DNA of 28,230 nt from Christensenella sp. UBA767 (GTDB lineage: Bacteria > Bacillota > Clostridia > Christensenellales > CAG-917). Of this stretch, positions 15,493 to 23,098 are shown one piece after another. Location of the stretch: contig DBJV01000114.1 of assembly GCA_002297185.1 (NCBI GenBank), forward strand, positions 1 through 28,230, read 5' to 3'. The position numbers were made by a program, and so were the translations under genes. A model generated the notes under the pieces. That model made no database searches. It worked only from the letters and a program-made list of their open reading frames with translations, and had not been told where the DNA came from. Position 1 is the stretch's first letter. Each line of letters begins with the position of its first letter.

Positions 15493-15569
15493 CGGGGTGT
15501 AGCGCAGTTTGGTAGCGCGTACGGTTCGGGACCGTAAGGCCGCGAGTTCAAGTCTCGCCACTCCGACCA
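15493..15569 (+). tRNA. tRNA-Pro (anticodon CGG)
   Basis: Complete cloverleaf: acceptor CGGGGTG pairs CACTCCG (one G-T), D-arm GCGC...GCGC, anticodon stem TACGG/CCGTA around loop TTCGGGA giving CGG, T-arm with GTTCAAGTC, discriminator A73 and encoded CCA (15567-15569). It reads proline CCG codons. Confidence 0.93.
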
Positions 15570-15688
15570 CAAACTTCGCTGAGTGCATACATAGTGTGCA
15601 CTCAGTTTTTTATATCCGTTCAACTTGCGCTTGCACAAACGTTGAAACGGATATAAAAATAAGCACGCTCTGCGTGCCGAAGTTTGTG
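15568..15688 (+). repeat. Structured tRNA-trailing element, copy 2 (after tRNA-Pro)
   Basis: The outer 11-bp inverted repeat CACAAACTTCG (15568-15578) with CGAAGTTTGTG (15678-15688) begins inside the encoded CCA. Within it lie the terminator hairpin (15579-15611), a long hairpin TTTATATCCGTTCAAC with GTTGAAACGGATATAAA (about 15606-15657, one bulge) around TTGCGCTTGCAC, and a GCACGC-TCT-GCGTGC hairpin (15663-15677). Order, size and the CTTGCAC core match copy 1 at 14962-15076. Confidence 0.7.
15579..15611 (+). terminator. Terminator of tRNA-Pro
   Basis: CTGAGTGCA (15579-15587), loop, TGCACTCAG (15597-15605), then TTTTTT. Confidence 0.87.
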
Positions 15689-15870
15689 TAGCGGAACGAA
15701 CGTAGTGAGTACCAGCAGATTTGATTTGTCCGTGTCTTTTCGTCTCACGAAGTGGCTCGCCTATAACTTTCAGTGACGCGATTGACTTTGTAACAATCGC
15801 TATTCCGCCGCGAGCATTTCCGTAGGCGAAGTACCAAACAAATTCAACATTCACATTGCAGTTTTTGCGC
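15689..15870. other. Non-coding stretch after the tRNA-Pro element
   Basis: About 180 bases with no credible gene. It opens with TAGCGGAACGAACGTAGTGA, which has the look of an intergenic repeat, and runs to the mnmM promoter. Nothing else is recognised. Confidence 0.4.
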
Positions 15871-15899
15871 TTGCGACATATGCGCATACGTGGTATTAT
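15871..15899 (+). promoter_or_regulatory. Promoter of mnmM
   Basis: TTGCGA (15871-15876), 17-bp spacer, TATTAT (15894-15899), 17 bases before the ATG. Confidence 0.65.
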
Positions 15900-15916
15900 T
15901 GGGAAAAGAGGTAGAT

Positions 15917-16465
15917 ATGAACGCATTGACACTTGTACATAACGTCATCTCTTCAAAAATGGAGAAAGGCGGATTTTGCATTGACGCGACGGCAGGGCGC
16001 GGTTTCGATACGGCGTTTTTGTGCGAAACGGTGGGAAAAGAGGGCAAAGTGATTGCCTTCGATATTCAACAAAGCGCGATAGATAGCACGAAAGCGTTGC
16101 TCGAGAGCAAAAATCTCGAGGCGGACGTTATTCTCGCGTCGCATGCCGAAATGGACAAATATGCCGAAAAGGAAAGCGTGGATTGCATCGTGTTTAATCT
16201 CGGATATTTGCCAAAGGGCGACCACAGCATTTATACGCATTTCGAATCCACCAAAGAGGCAATCGAAAAAGGGCTTGATTTGCTCAAAAGAGGCGGCTTG
16301 ATGTGCGTTTCCGTGTATTACGGCGGCGACAGCGGATATGAGGAAAAGGACGCGCTTTTGCCCTTTTTGAAAACGCTGGACGACGAGAAATATCAGGTGC
16401 TTGCGACCTTCTTCTACAATTGGAAGAAAGATCCACCAATACCGATTTTTATCATCAAAAACTAA
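15917..16465 (+). CDS. mnmM: tRNA wobble-uridine methyltransferase MnmM (YtqB family)
   Basis: 182-residue class I SAM-dependent methyltransferase of the rRNA_methylase/YtqB family. B. subtilis YtqB (MnmM) methylates 5-aminomethyl-2-thiouridine to mnm5s2U at tRNA position 34. The SAM-binding motif DATAGRGFDTAFL (about 23-35), acidic AFDIQQSA (about 47-54), and the family-typical FNLGYLPKGDH (about 95-105) in place of NPPY are all visible. Length matches the family. The start ATG 15917 has GAGGT just upstream; an in-frame GTG-type start at 15890 lies within the promoter. It is followed 13 bases later by a phosphatase gene in the same transcript. Cytoplasmic housekeeping role. Confidence 0.85.
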   Translation: MNALTLVHNVISSKMEKGGFCIDATAGRGFDTAFLCETVGKEGKVIAFDIQQSAIDSTKALLESKNLEADVILASHAEMDKYAEKESVDCIVFNLGYLPKGDHSIYTHFESTKEAIEKGLDLLKRGGLMCVSVYYGGDSGYEEKDALLPFLKTLDDEKYQVLATFFYNWKKDPPIPIFIIKN

Positions 16466-16478
16466 AGGAAGGCAGGGT

Positions 16479-16943
16479 ATGAACGTTTTATTCGTGTGTT
16501 CTTCAAACGTGTGTCGCAGTCCGTACTGCGAGTTTTTGTTGCGCCGTCTCGTGGATAACGACGAGCAACTAAAAGGCAAGGTCAGCGTATGCTCTTCAGC
16601 CGTATTCAACCGCAGCAAACAGATTTTTCCAAAAGCGGTGGATATCCTCGTGAGAGAGGGCTTTGACAGAGACGAAGTGCTTGCCCACAAGCCGTCTTTC
16701 AAAGACGACAAAGAGCGATTTGAAAAGGCGGACGTAATTATCGGTATGTCAAAAATGCACGGTTTGATGACACCAAAAAAGTATAGAAAAAAGTATCACA
16801 CGCTGTCGGAAATCGCCACGGGGAAATACGCTCCCGTACCAGATCCTTTCCTTGCAACGTCGCAGGCGTCCTACGACAAAACCATGGCTGTTCTCAAGGA
16901 CTACGTGTACAAATATTACCAAAAGTTGAAACGAGAGATTTGA
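16479..16943 (+). CDS. Low-molecular-weight protein tyrosine phosphatase family protein
   Basis: 154 residues. The N-terminal P-loop VCSSNVCRSP has the Cys-X5-Arg signature (C7, R13) with the CxxNxCRSP form of low-molecular-weight phosphatases, and the general-acid loop is VPDPF (D122). Family members remove phosphate from protein tyrosine or arginine; related folds act as arsenate reductases. The extra cysteine pair needed by ArsC is not evident, so phosphatase is favoured. The start is ATG 16479 behind AAAGGAAGG, and the phosphatase motif begins right after it; longer upstream starts lie inside mnmM. Probably co-transcribed with mnmM. Substrate unknown. Confidence 0.83.
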   Translation: MNVLFVCSSNVCRSPYCEFLLRRLVDNDEQLKGKVSVCSSAVFNRSKQIFPKAVDILVREGFDRDEVLAHKPSFKDDKERFEKADVIIGMSKMHGLMTPKKYRKKYHTLSEIATGKYAPVPDPFLATSQASYDKTMAVLKDYVYKYYQKLKREI

Positions 16944-16954
16944 CGGTTTAGAAT

Positions 16955-17003
16955 GCGGATAAACAATTGCGACGATTTGTATCGTTACTATACGTTTGTC
17001 CGC
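16955..17003 (+). other. Hairpin after the phosphatase gene
   Basis: GCGGATAAAC (16955-16964) pairs GTTTGTCCGC (16994-17003) with one G-T, with an inner ACGAT-TTGT-ATCGT (16972-17,-like stem at 16972-16985). The T-run comes only 24 bases later, so it is not a standard terminator, although it may end the mnmM transcript. Confidence 0.45.
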
Positions 17004-17042
17004 AACTTTATGAAATTTTAAGAAAGTTTTTTTACAAAATAT

Positions 17043-17072
17043 TTGACGATATATTACCTAAATGTTTATTAT
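17043..17072 (+). promoter_or_regulatory. Promoter of the first lipoprotein gene
   Basis: TTGACG (17043-17048), 18-bp spacer, TATTAT (17067-17072). It leaves a leader of about 85 bases that contains a small hairpin CCTTGA/TCAAGG (17117-17135) before ATG 17164. Confidence 0.7.
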
Positions 17073-17163
17073 TAAAATATCCGACAAAACGTTGGGGAGT
17101 CTTTTCACAAACTTTGCCTTGAGAGCATATCAAGGTTTATAAATATATCGGCAGGTTGAGTCA

Positions 17164-18657
17164 ATGAAAAAATTTATTTGCATAGTTGCAGTGATAATCG
17201 TGCTTTGCTCTTGCACGCTGTTTTTTGTTGCGTGCAATAAGGAGGAAGTTATCGAGCCGACGGGCGATTTTCTCGCCGACGTGGCAAAGATAAGCACACG
17301 CCCCGATTACGAAAGTATTTTGAACGATTCGCAAATTATGGAAAAATACGAAATCGCAAATTCGGAGGATTTGCTCAAAAAAGCGGTTGACGGCAGCGCT
17401 ACCGTCGATGAAATGAAAAAAGCCGTTATGCTCCTTTACGACGTTGCGAATAAGAGCAGAATAAGCGAAAATCACGGTTTGTCGCTCATGGTGCAGGACT
17501 CGCTCGGCGGAAACAAGATGGGCAGAGTTTATATGCACGGATTCACCCTCCAAAAAGGCGATAAATGGTACTATCAACTTGCCTCTCAAGCGGCGGAAGG
17601 CGACGTTGCCGGCTTTGAGGGATTTGCGGAACTTTTAAGTCCTATCGCAGGCAATTTGCAGGTGGCTTACACAAACGGCGACGGCAAATATCACTACGCT
17701 TACGTTATGGGTTCGGATACGCAACTGGATTGTTCTCCCGCAACGTTCCCGTATGCGACGTACATCATCCCCGAGGGCGACGAGCCTGTGGTTTACGATA
17801 GTTTCGAGGCATACCAAGCGGAAAGAAACTGCCGTGACAGCCAACTCGAACTTAACAATATGCGCATATACAAATCCTTGCTCAACGACGAGGATTTGAG
17901 CGTCGAATACAACGCGGCGGAAAAGTTCTATACGGTGAAGTTTTCAATCAACTGCGACGACCAAAGAAGTGAAGAATTTTTGGACTTCCAAGAGATGTCC
18001 AAGAGAGACCTTGATACGGGTACCTTCCTCAAAATCAACAACACGATTGTCGGTTGGCGCGCGGAAGTCGAAGTGTGGGATAACGGCTACGTCAAGGCGT
18101 TCCGCTCCTACGAAAACTGGCTTATGAAGGTGCTTGGTCAAAATATCGATTCCAGCCCGAAAAACGAGTTTGAATATTTGTGGAAAGCGGATGAAATCGT
18201 GGAAGTCATCAGCCAAGACGAGAGAATTAAGTCCATTATGGAAACGTATCTTGGCGCATCGGACGAAGAGATTATCGAGCGTGCGATAGAGTATTACAGC
18301 GATCCGCAAAGCGTATATGTGTTTGATTGGTTTACGTTCTGGATTGCACTCGGCGCATCCGTTCTCGGCGCGATAATCGTTGTGATTATCGTCCTCGTAA
18401 TCCTTGTTAAAGTCGGAAAAGCCCCCAAACTTAAAGCCGCTTTCGAGCGTATGGCGCAAAGAGACAGAGAACGTCGTCAAGCCATAAAAGACCAAGACGC
18501 AAAGGATAAAGAAGAGAAAAAAGAACGCAAAATCGAAAAGAAAGAGGCAAAAGCCGAAAAACGCGGCGATAGCGTTCAAAAAGACGAATTGACCTCGATA
18601 GATGACTGTTTAATCGACAGCGATACAGGCAGCGACGATACGTCGGATATACAATAA
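17164..18657 (+). CDS. Lipoprotein with C-terminal membrane anchor and charged tail, paralogue 1
   Basis: 497 residues, family not recognised. A signal peptide ends in a lipobox FVAC (C24), so the mature N-terminus should be lipidated. An extracytoplasmic domain of about 360 residues follows, then one transmembrane segment (about 388-416) and a cytoplasmic tail. The tail starts VKVGKAPKL and becomes Lys/Glu/Arg-rich, with an acidic Asp/Ser end. The next gene is a diverged tandem paralogue. Shared stretches include DEMKKAVMLLYDVANKSRI, GDKWYYQLA, VEVWDNGY and YLWKADEI. A protein anchored by both lipid and helix, exposing charge to the cytoplasm, could link envelope state to an internal partner; this is inference. 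Own promoter; GGCAGG as a modest ribosome binding site. Confidence 0.8.
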   Translation: MKKFICIVAVIIVLCSCTLFFVACNKEEVIEPTGDFLADVAKISTRPDYESILNDSQIMEKYEIANSEDLLKKAVDGSATVDEMKKAVMLLYDVANKSRISENHGLSLMVQDSLGGNKMGRVYMHGFTLQKGDKWYYQLASQAAEGDVAGFEGFAELLSPIAGNLQVAYTNGDGKYHYAYVMGSDTQLDCSPATFPYATYIIPEGDEPVVYDSFEAYQAERNCRDSQLELNNMRIYKSLLNDEDLSVEYNAAEKFYTVKFSINCDDQRSEEFLDFQEMSKRDLDTGTFLKINNTIVGWRAEVEVWDNGYVKAFRSYENWLMKVLGQNIDSSPKNEFEYLWKADEIVEVISQDERIKSIMETYLGASDEEIIERAIEYYSDPQSVYVFDWFTFWIALGASVLGAIIVVIIVLVILVKVGKAPKLKAAFERMAQRDRERRQAIKDQDAKDKEEKKERKIEKKEAKAEKRGDSVQKDELTSIDDCLIDSDTGSDDTSDIQ

Positions 18658-18663
18658 ACAAGG

Positions 18664-18692
18664 CACGCCCTTTACGAATAGGGGCGTGTTTT
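18664..18692 (+). terminator. Terminator between the lipoprotein paralogues
   Basis: CACGCCC (18664-18670), 11-base loop, GGGCGTG (18682-18688), then TTTTC. It separates the two paralogues into different transcripts. Confidence 0.75.
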
Positions 18693-18707
18693 CATAAAAA
18701 AGAGATA

Positions 18708-18736
18708 TTGACACATTGTTTTATTCAATGTAAAAT
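18708..18736 (+). promoter_or_regulatory. Promoter of the second lipoprotein gene
   Basis: Consensus TTGACA (18708-18713), 17-bp spacer, TAAAAT (18731-18736). Confidence 0.8.
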
Positions 18737-18785
18737 ATATAAGTATTGTGCATATATTGCGCAAAATACGGATAAAGGGAAACTT

Positions 18786-20363
18786 ATGAAAAAGAAAATT
18801 ATCGGTTTGGCGCTTTGCGTCGTGATATGTCTTGCTTGCGCGCTCGGTTTGGTGGCTTGCAATAATGACGACGGTGAGACCGCCGCTGTGGAGTTTGCGC
18901 TCCCCGAAGGCTCTCGCCCGTCTTACGATTCGCTGTTTTCGGCGGAGGATAAGGCTTTGCTTGACAAGGCAGTTGCAGGAAACGCTACGGACGACGAGAT
19001 GAAAGAGGCCGTTATGGTGCTTTATAACACCGCAAACAACAGCCGCATTAACACCGCAAAATCCCTCGTCGTGCAAGAGAGTTTGGCAAACCCCAAGAAT
19101 GCGTTTGCCGCACTTGCGACGATCAAGATGCACGCGGTCAACCTTCGCGACGGCGACAAATGGTATTATCAACTCGCAACCAACGTCGATGCAGGCGATC
19201 CCACGCTCAACGCAATGTTCTCCATTTGGTCGGGATACCTCAAAGTCGGCTACTGCAAAGGCACGGACGACAACGGTGACGGCGAACTGGATTACTACTA
19301 TTTCGGCGAAGTCGGCGCAGACTACAACTGCGACGTTTCCGTCGGCACTTTCCCGTATGCAAATATTGCATTCCCCGAAGGCACAAAGCCTTTCCAAGAA
19401 TCTATGACGCTTGCCGAGTTCAACGACGAACTCAACGTGCTTAAAGAAATCCACGAAATCAACAATATGGACTTCTGCAAAGAGATTATTGCTGACGGCG
19501 CAAAAATCACGCTTGAGAACAATCTCTACAAAGTGGAATTTTCCGTGGATATGAACGCCGATTCGGAGTTGCTTGCAAAATGGTTTGCGATGCCCAAGAA
19601 GGATATGGCTGTGGGCGGACAAACTCTCACCAAATACAACTACTACAATGCGACTTTGGAAGTGTGGGACAACGGATACGCCAAGTATTTCGAGTCTAGC
19701 GCAGACAGAGAGGCAGGTATGGGCAGCGGTAGCCCCGTCGATAAGTACGCGTACGTGTGGAATGAGGACGAAATCGTGAATATCGTCTGCACGGATACCG
19801 CAATCGTGCAATACAACGAAAACAGCGGCAAAGACGCGCAACAGGTTGACGACATCGATACGTGCTTGGGATTCTACACCGACCACGAACACTTCCAATT
19901 CGTTGCGAGAAAACTCAATGTGTTTGCAATCGCAGGCATTATCGTCGGATGTATCGTTGCGGTGGTTATCGCAATCGTCGTAACTATCGAAGTGCTTGTC
20001 AAGAAGGGCAAACTTCCCAAACTTGCACAACGCAGAGCGGACGCAAAGGCAAAACGCCTTGCCAAGAAGAACGCTAAAAAGGGTATAACCGAAGTCATAG
20101 AGAATTCCGTCGGCGACGTGGTATCCGACGAGCAAAGCGACGAAAACGCCGATGAAAATACTAATGAAAAAGACGAGCAAGAGGACGAGGCGGAAAAGAG
20201 TGTTGCGGCAGACGCAATCGTGATTGACTATTCGGACAAACTCGGCGATAAGACGGTTTTTTACGGCGACGAGGTGGTTATTTCAAGAAACGAAGGACCT
20301 ATCGACGAGGCTTTCGGATATCCGCCGCTCGACAAAAAAGAAGATGACGACAAGAAAAACTGA
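18786..20363 (+). CDS. Lipoprotein with C-terminal membrane anchor and charged tail, paralogue 2
   Basis: 525 residues, paralogous to the preceding gene over the whole extracytoplasmic domain: DEMKEAVMVLYNTANNSRI, GDKWYYQLAT, LEVWDNGYAKYF, YVWNEDEIV. Lipobox LVAC (C25). The single transmembrane segment at about 376-400 is followed by VKKGKLPKL, the same juxtamembrane motif as in its partner (VKxGKxPKL), then a basic stretch (RADAKAKRLAKKNAKK). The roughly 110-residue tail is acidic (DEQSDENADENTNEKDEQED) and longer than in paralogue 1, ending DEAFGYPPLDKKEDDDKKN. Start ATG 18786 has AAAGGGA upstream and opens the signal peptide. It has its own consensus promoter and terminator. Function unknown; no enzyme motif seen. 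Confidence 0.8.
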   Translation: MKKKIIGLALCVVICLACALGLVACNNDDGETAAVEFALPEGSRPSYDSLFSAEDKALLDKAVAGNATDDEMKEAVMVLYNTANNSRINTAKSLVVQESLANPKNAFAALATIKMHAVNLRDGDKWYYQLATNVDAGDPTLNAMFSIWSGYLKVGYCKGTDDNGDGELDYYYFGEVGADYNCDVSVGTFPYANIAFPEGTKPFQESMTLAEFNDELNVLKEIHEINNMDFCKEIIADGAKITLENNLYKVEFSVDMNADSELLAKWFAMPKKDMAVGGQTLTKYNYYNATLEVWDNGYAKYFESSADREAGMGSGSPVDKYAYVWNEDEIVNIVCTDTAIVQYNENSGKDAQQVDDIDTCLGFYTDHEHFQFVARKLNVFAIAGIIVGCIVAVVIAIVVTIEVLVKKGKLPKLAQRRADAKAKRLAKKNAKKGITEVIENSVGDVVSDEQSDENADENTNEKDEQEDEAEKSVAADAIVIDYSDKLGDKTVFYGDEVVISRNEGPIDEAFGYPPLDKKEDDDKKN

Positions 20364-20404
20364 GCATCTAACAGATTAAAAAGACAAATATCGATATGAT
20401 TTTG

Positions 20405-20436
20405 AAATAATTGCACCTTATTGGTGCAATTATTTT
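20405..20436 (+). terminator. Terminator after the second lipoprotein gene
   Basis: AATAATTGCACC (20406-20417), loop TTATT, GGTGCAATTATT (20423-20434), then TT; a further T-run follows at 20448. Confidence 0.82.
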
Positions 20437-20447
20437 AATATTGGGTC

Positions 20448-20476
20448 TTTTTTTCTTTTGAAAAGTGTAGTATAAT
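20448..20476 (+). promoter_or_regulatory. Probable promoter of the nucleoside locus
   Basis: A perfect TATAAT (20471-20476) preceded by TGTAG; the -35 region 17 bp upstream is only a T-run (20448-20453). The leader is about 50 bases. No operator could be recognised. Confidence 0.55.
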
Positions 20477-20531
20477 ATCATAGCAAAAATAATACGCGTA
20501 CGTATCGCGCGAGATAAAAGGGGAAAATTTT

Positions 20532-21833
20532 ATGAGAATGTACGACATCATCCGCAAAAAACGTGACGGCGGAGAACTTACGACGCAAGAAATCGATTTC
20601 TTCATCAAAGGCTACACGGACGGGAGCATTCCCGACTATCAGGCGTCGGCGTTGCTTATGGCGATTTTCTTTAAGGGAATGAGTTTCAGAGAGACGGCGG
20701 ATTTGACTTTTGCCGTGCGTGACTCGGGACAAAAACTCGATTTTTCCGCTATCGACGGAATAAGAGTTGACAAGCACTCGACCGGCGGAGTTGGCGATAA
20801 GACGAGTCTCGTCGTTGCGCCGCTCGTGGCGTCGCTCGGCGTAAAAGTAGCAAAAATGAGCGGCAGAGGGCTTGGTCATACGGGCGGAACGATTGATAAA
20901 CTCGAGGCTATTCCGGGATTTAGAACGGACTTGAGCGAGCAAGAGTTTCTTGACAACGTAAACAAAATCGGTGTTTGCATCGTCGGTCAAAACCGCGACC
21001 TTGCGCCTGCAGACAAGAAGTTATACGCATTGCGCGACGTTACGGCGACGGTGGATTCTCTTCCGCTCGTGGTGTCCAGCATTATGGGCAAAAAACTCGC
21101 AGCCGACGACGATTGCATAGTGCTTGACGTAAAGACGGGCAGCGGTGCGTTTGCAAAGACGCTCGAGGACAGCAGAGAACTTGCCTCCGTCATGGTTGAA
21201 ATCGGCAAGCGTGCAGGCAAAAAGATGCTTGCGCTTATCACGGATATGGACAGACCTTTGGGCAACGCAATCGGAAACACGCTCGAGGTGAAAGAGGCAA
21301 TCGACACGCTCAACGGACACGGACCGCAAGACTTTACGGAAATCTGCTTGATTCTTGCCGCAAATATGCTCTATCTTGCAGGTAAAGGCAGTATGGACGA
21401 GTGCGAAAACGCCGTAAAATGGGCAATCGAGGACAAGACAGCGCTTGAAACGTTCAAACAAATGGTGTCGGCGCAAGGCGGCGACGTCGAGTGCATCGAC
21501 AATCCCGACAAGTTTGCCAAAGCACCCTTTGAAAAGGTCGTTAAGGCGCATAAGAGCGGATATATCAATCATGTCGATACAGAAGGCTACGGCATTGCGA
21601 GTTTGCTCCTCGGCGCAGGTAGAAATACCAAAGAGGAAAGCATCGACTTCTCGGCTGGCATCGTGCTTTATAAAAAGACGGGCGACTACGTGAGAGAGGG
21701 CGAACCTATCGCAATTATGTACACGTCCGACGAAAACCGCTTTGAGAATGCGGAACGCAAGTTTATCGAATCCACGACTATTTGCGAGCAAAAGCCAGAG
21801 GACAGACCTATCGTGCTTGATAAAGTTGAGTAA
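20532..21833 (+). CDS. pdp: Pyrimidine-nucleoside phosphorylase
   Basis: 433 residues. Cleaves uridine, thymidine or deoxyuridine with phosphate to the base plus (deoxy)ribose-1-phosphate in the cytoplasm. Phosphate-binding KHSTGGVGDKTSL (about 81-93) and the family signature SGRGLGHTGGTIDKLEAIPG (about 109-128) are intact, and the length is that of bacterial Pdp/DeoA enzymes. Pdp rather than strict thymidine phosphorylase is preferred because Bacillota usually carry the broad-specificity form; sequence alone does not exclude deoA. ATG 20532 follows AAAAGGGG. First gene of an eight-gene co-directional salvage and catabolism locus; its sugar product feeds DeoB and DeoC downstream. Confidence 0.93.
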   Translation: MRMYDIIRKKRDGGELTTQEIDFFIKGYTDGSIPDYQASALLMAIFFKGMSFRETADLTFAVRDSGQKLDFSAIDGIRVDKHSTGGVGDKTSLVVAPLVASLGVKVAKMSGRGLGHTGGTIDKLEAIPGFRTDLSEQEFLDNVNKIGVCIVGQNRDLAPADKKLYALRDVTATVDSLPLVVSSIMGKKLAADDDCIVLDVKTGSGAFAKTLEDSRELASVMVEIGKRAGKKMLALITDMDRPLGNAIGNTLEVKEAIDTLNGHGPQDFTEICLILAANMLYLAGKGSMDECENAVKWAIEDKTALETFKQMVSAQGGDVECIDNPDKFAKAPFEKVVKAHKSGYINHVDTEGYGIASLLLGAGRNTKEESIDFSAGIVLYKKTGDYVREGEPIAIMYTSDENRFENAERKFIESTTICEQKPEDRPIVLDKVE

Positions 21834-21874
21834 GTAAAATTAGTAAAATATACCAAAGATATAAGGGAACACAA

Positions 21875-22471
21875 ATGGCAAAACTGTATTTTAAGTTCGG
21901 GGCAATGGGTTGCTCGAAAACCGCTCAAGCACTTATAACCAAGTTCAATTACGAAGAACGCGGTATGAAAGTTATGCTTATGAAACCGGCGGTGGATAAT
22001 CGCGACGGCGAGAGTATAACGCGCTCGAGAATAGGTCTTAGCGCGCCGACGCTTGCGGTGTCGCAGGCGGAGGATTTGTACGCACTATACAAGAGAGATT
22101 ATTCCTCTTGCAATGTCATCATCGTCGATGAGTGTCAATTTTTGACGCCCGAGCAGGTGGATCAACTCGGTCAAATCGTCATCGACTTCAATATCCCCGT
22201 GCTGTGCTTTGGACTTGCAACGGATTTTACCACGCATATGTTCCCCGGTAGCAAACGCTTGTTTGAAATCGCAGAGTCTATAAGCGAGATTAAGTCCGTG
22301 TGCAAATGCGGCGCAAAAGCCACCGTTAACGCGCGTATGGACGACCACGGCAATATCGTGTTCAAGGGCGAGCAGGTTTGCCTTGGCGGAAACGACCGCT
22401 ATATAGCAATGTGCCGCAAGTGCTGGCTTAAAAAGAAAGCCGAACAAGAGGCGAAAGGTCTTTATCTGTGA
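21875..22471 (+). CDS. tdk: Thymidine kinase
   Basis: 198 residues, type II bacterial thymidine kinase: thymidine + ATP to dTMP. P-loop GAMGCSKT (9-16; the usual form is GxMxSGKS/T, so the Gly before Lys is replaced by Ser here). Walker B-like VIIVDECQF (about 84-92), the lasso-region Tyr near the C-terminus (NDRYIAMCRKC), and zinc cysteine pairs CKCG and CRKC are present. AAGGGA precedes ATG 21875. It lies 41 bases after pdp, which degrades the same substrate, so the locus can both salvage and catabolise thymidine. Tetrameric, cytoplasmic. Confidence 0.92.
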   Translation: MAKLYFKFGAMGCSKTAQALITKFNYEERGMKVMLMKPAVDNRDGESITRSRIGLSAPTLAVSQAEDLYALYKRDYSSCNVIIVDECQFLTPEQVDQLGQIVIDFNIPVLCFGLATDFTTHMFPGSKRLFEIAESISEIKSVCKCGAKATVNARMDDHGNIVFKGEQVCLGGNDRYIAMCRKCWLKKKAEQEAKGLYL

Positions 22472-22478
22472 GGTGAGT

Positions 22479-23093
22479 ATGAATAATATCGTAATCGGCA
22501 TAGCAGGCGGCACGGGCAGCGGAAAGACAACTCTCGCAAGGCGTATTCACAAGGCGTTCGGCGACAACTCGGCAATGCTGAGTATGGACTGCTACTACAA
22601 GTCCAACGACAACCTAACCTTTGAGGAGCGTTGCAAGATAAACTACGACCATCCCGATTCTTTGGACGTGGATTTGCTCATCGAGCATCTTCAAAAACTC
22701 AAAAACGGCGAAACGGTGTTTCACCCGACGTACGACTTTTCTCATCATTGCCGCACGGACGAGTGGATTGAGACCAAGAGTGCAAGGGTTATAATCCTCG
22801 AAGGCATTATGGCTTTCCAAAATCCGCAAATCGTGGATATGCTCGACATCAAGATTTACGTCGATACGGACGCGGACGTGCGTATCATAAGAAGAATAAT
22901 GCGTGACGTCAACGAAAGAGGCAGAAGTCTCGAATCCGTCGTCAAGCAATATCTCACAACGGTCAAGCCAATGCACGAGCATTTTATTGAGCCGTCCAAA
23001 CGTCTTGCAGACATCATCGTTCCCGAAGGCGGACACAACAACGTCGCATACGAGATGATTGTAAACGCGATTTTGAAAAGAATAAGCGAATAA
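22479..23093 (+). CDS. udk: Uridine kinase
   Basis: 204 residues. Phosphorylates uridine and cytidine to UMP and CMP. Walker A GGTGSGKTT (10-18), substrate motif CYYK (about 37-40), NYDHPDSLD (about 54-62), FHPTYDFSHHCR (about 81-92) and the lid RRIMRDVNERGR are all typical of Udk. The start is ATG 22479, 7 bases after the tdk stop; a GTG at 22473 is part of the GAGGTG ribosome binding site. Co-transcribed with pdp and tdk. After it comes a 176-base gap with three small dyads (23099-23239). Confidence 0.92.
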   Translation: MNNIVIGIAGGTGSGKTTLARRIHKAFGDNSAMLSMDCYYKSNDNLTFEERCKINYDHPDSLDVDLLIEHLQKLKNGETVFHPTYDFSHHCRTDEWIETKSARVIILEGIMAFQNPQIVDMLDIKIYVDTDADVRIIRRIMRDVNERGRSLESVVKQYLTTVKPMHEHFIEPSKRLADIIVPEGGHNNVAYEMIVNAILKRISE

Positions 23094-23098
23094 GCAAT

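Noticed and set aside
17073..17163. Leader of the first lipoprotein gene considered as a riboswitch
   Set aside because: Only one small 6-bp hairpin is visible, with no known aptamer pattern and no terminator alternative.
18672..20180. Long minus-strand open frame of 502 codons across the second lipoprotein gene
   Set aside because: It is antisense to a gene with signal peptide, lipobox, promoter and ribosome binding site; its product is rich in Cys, His and Arg without family motifs, typical of a codon-bias shadow.
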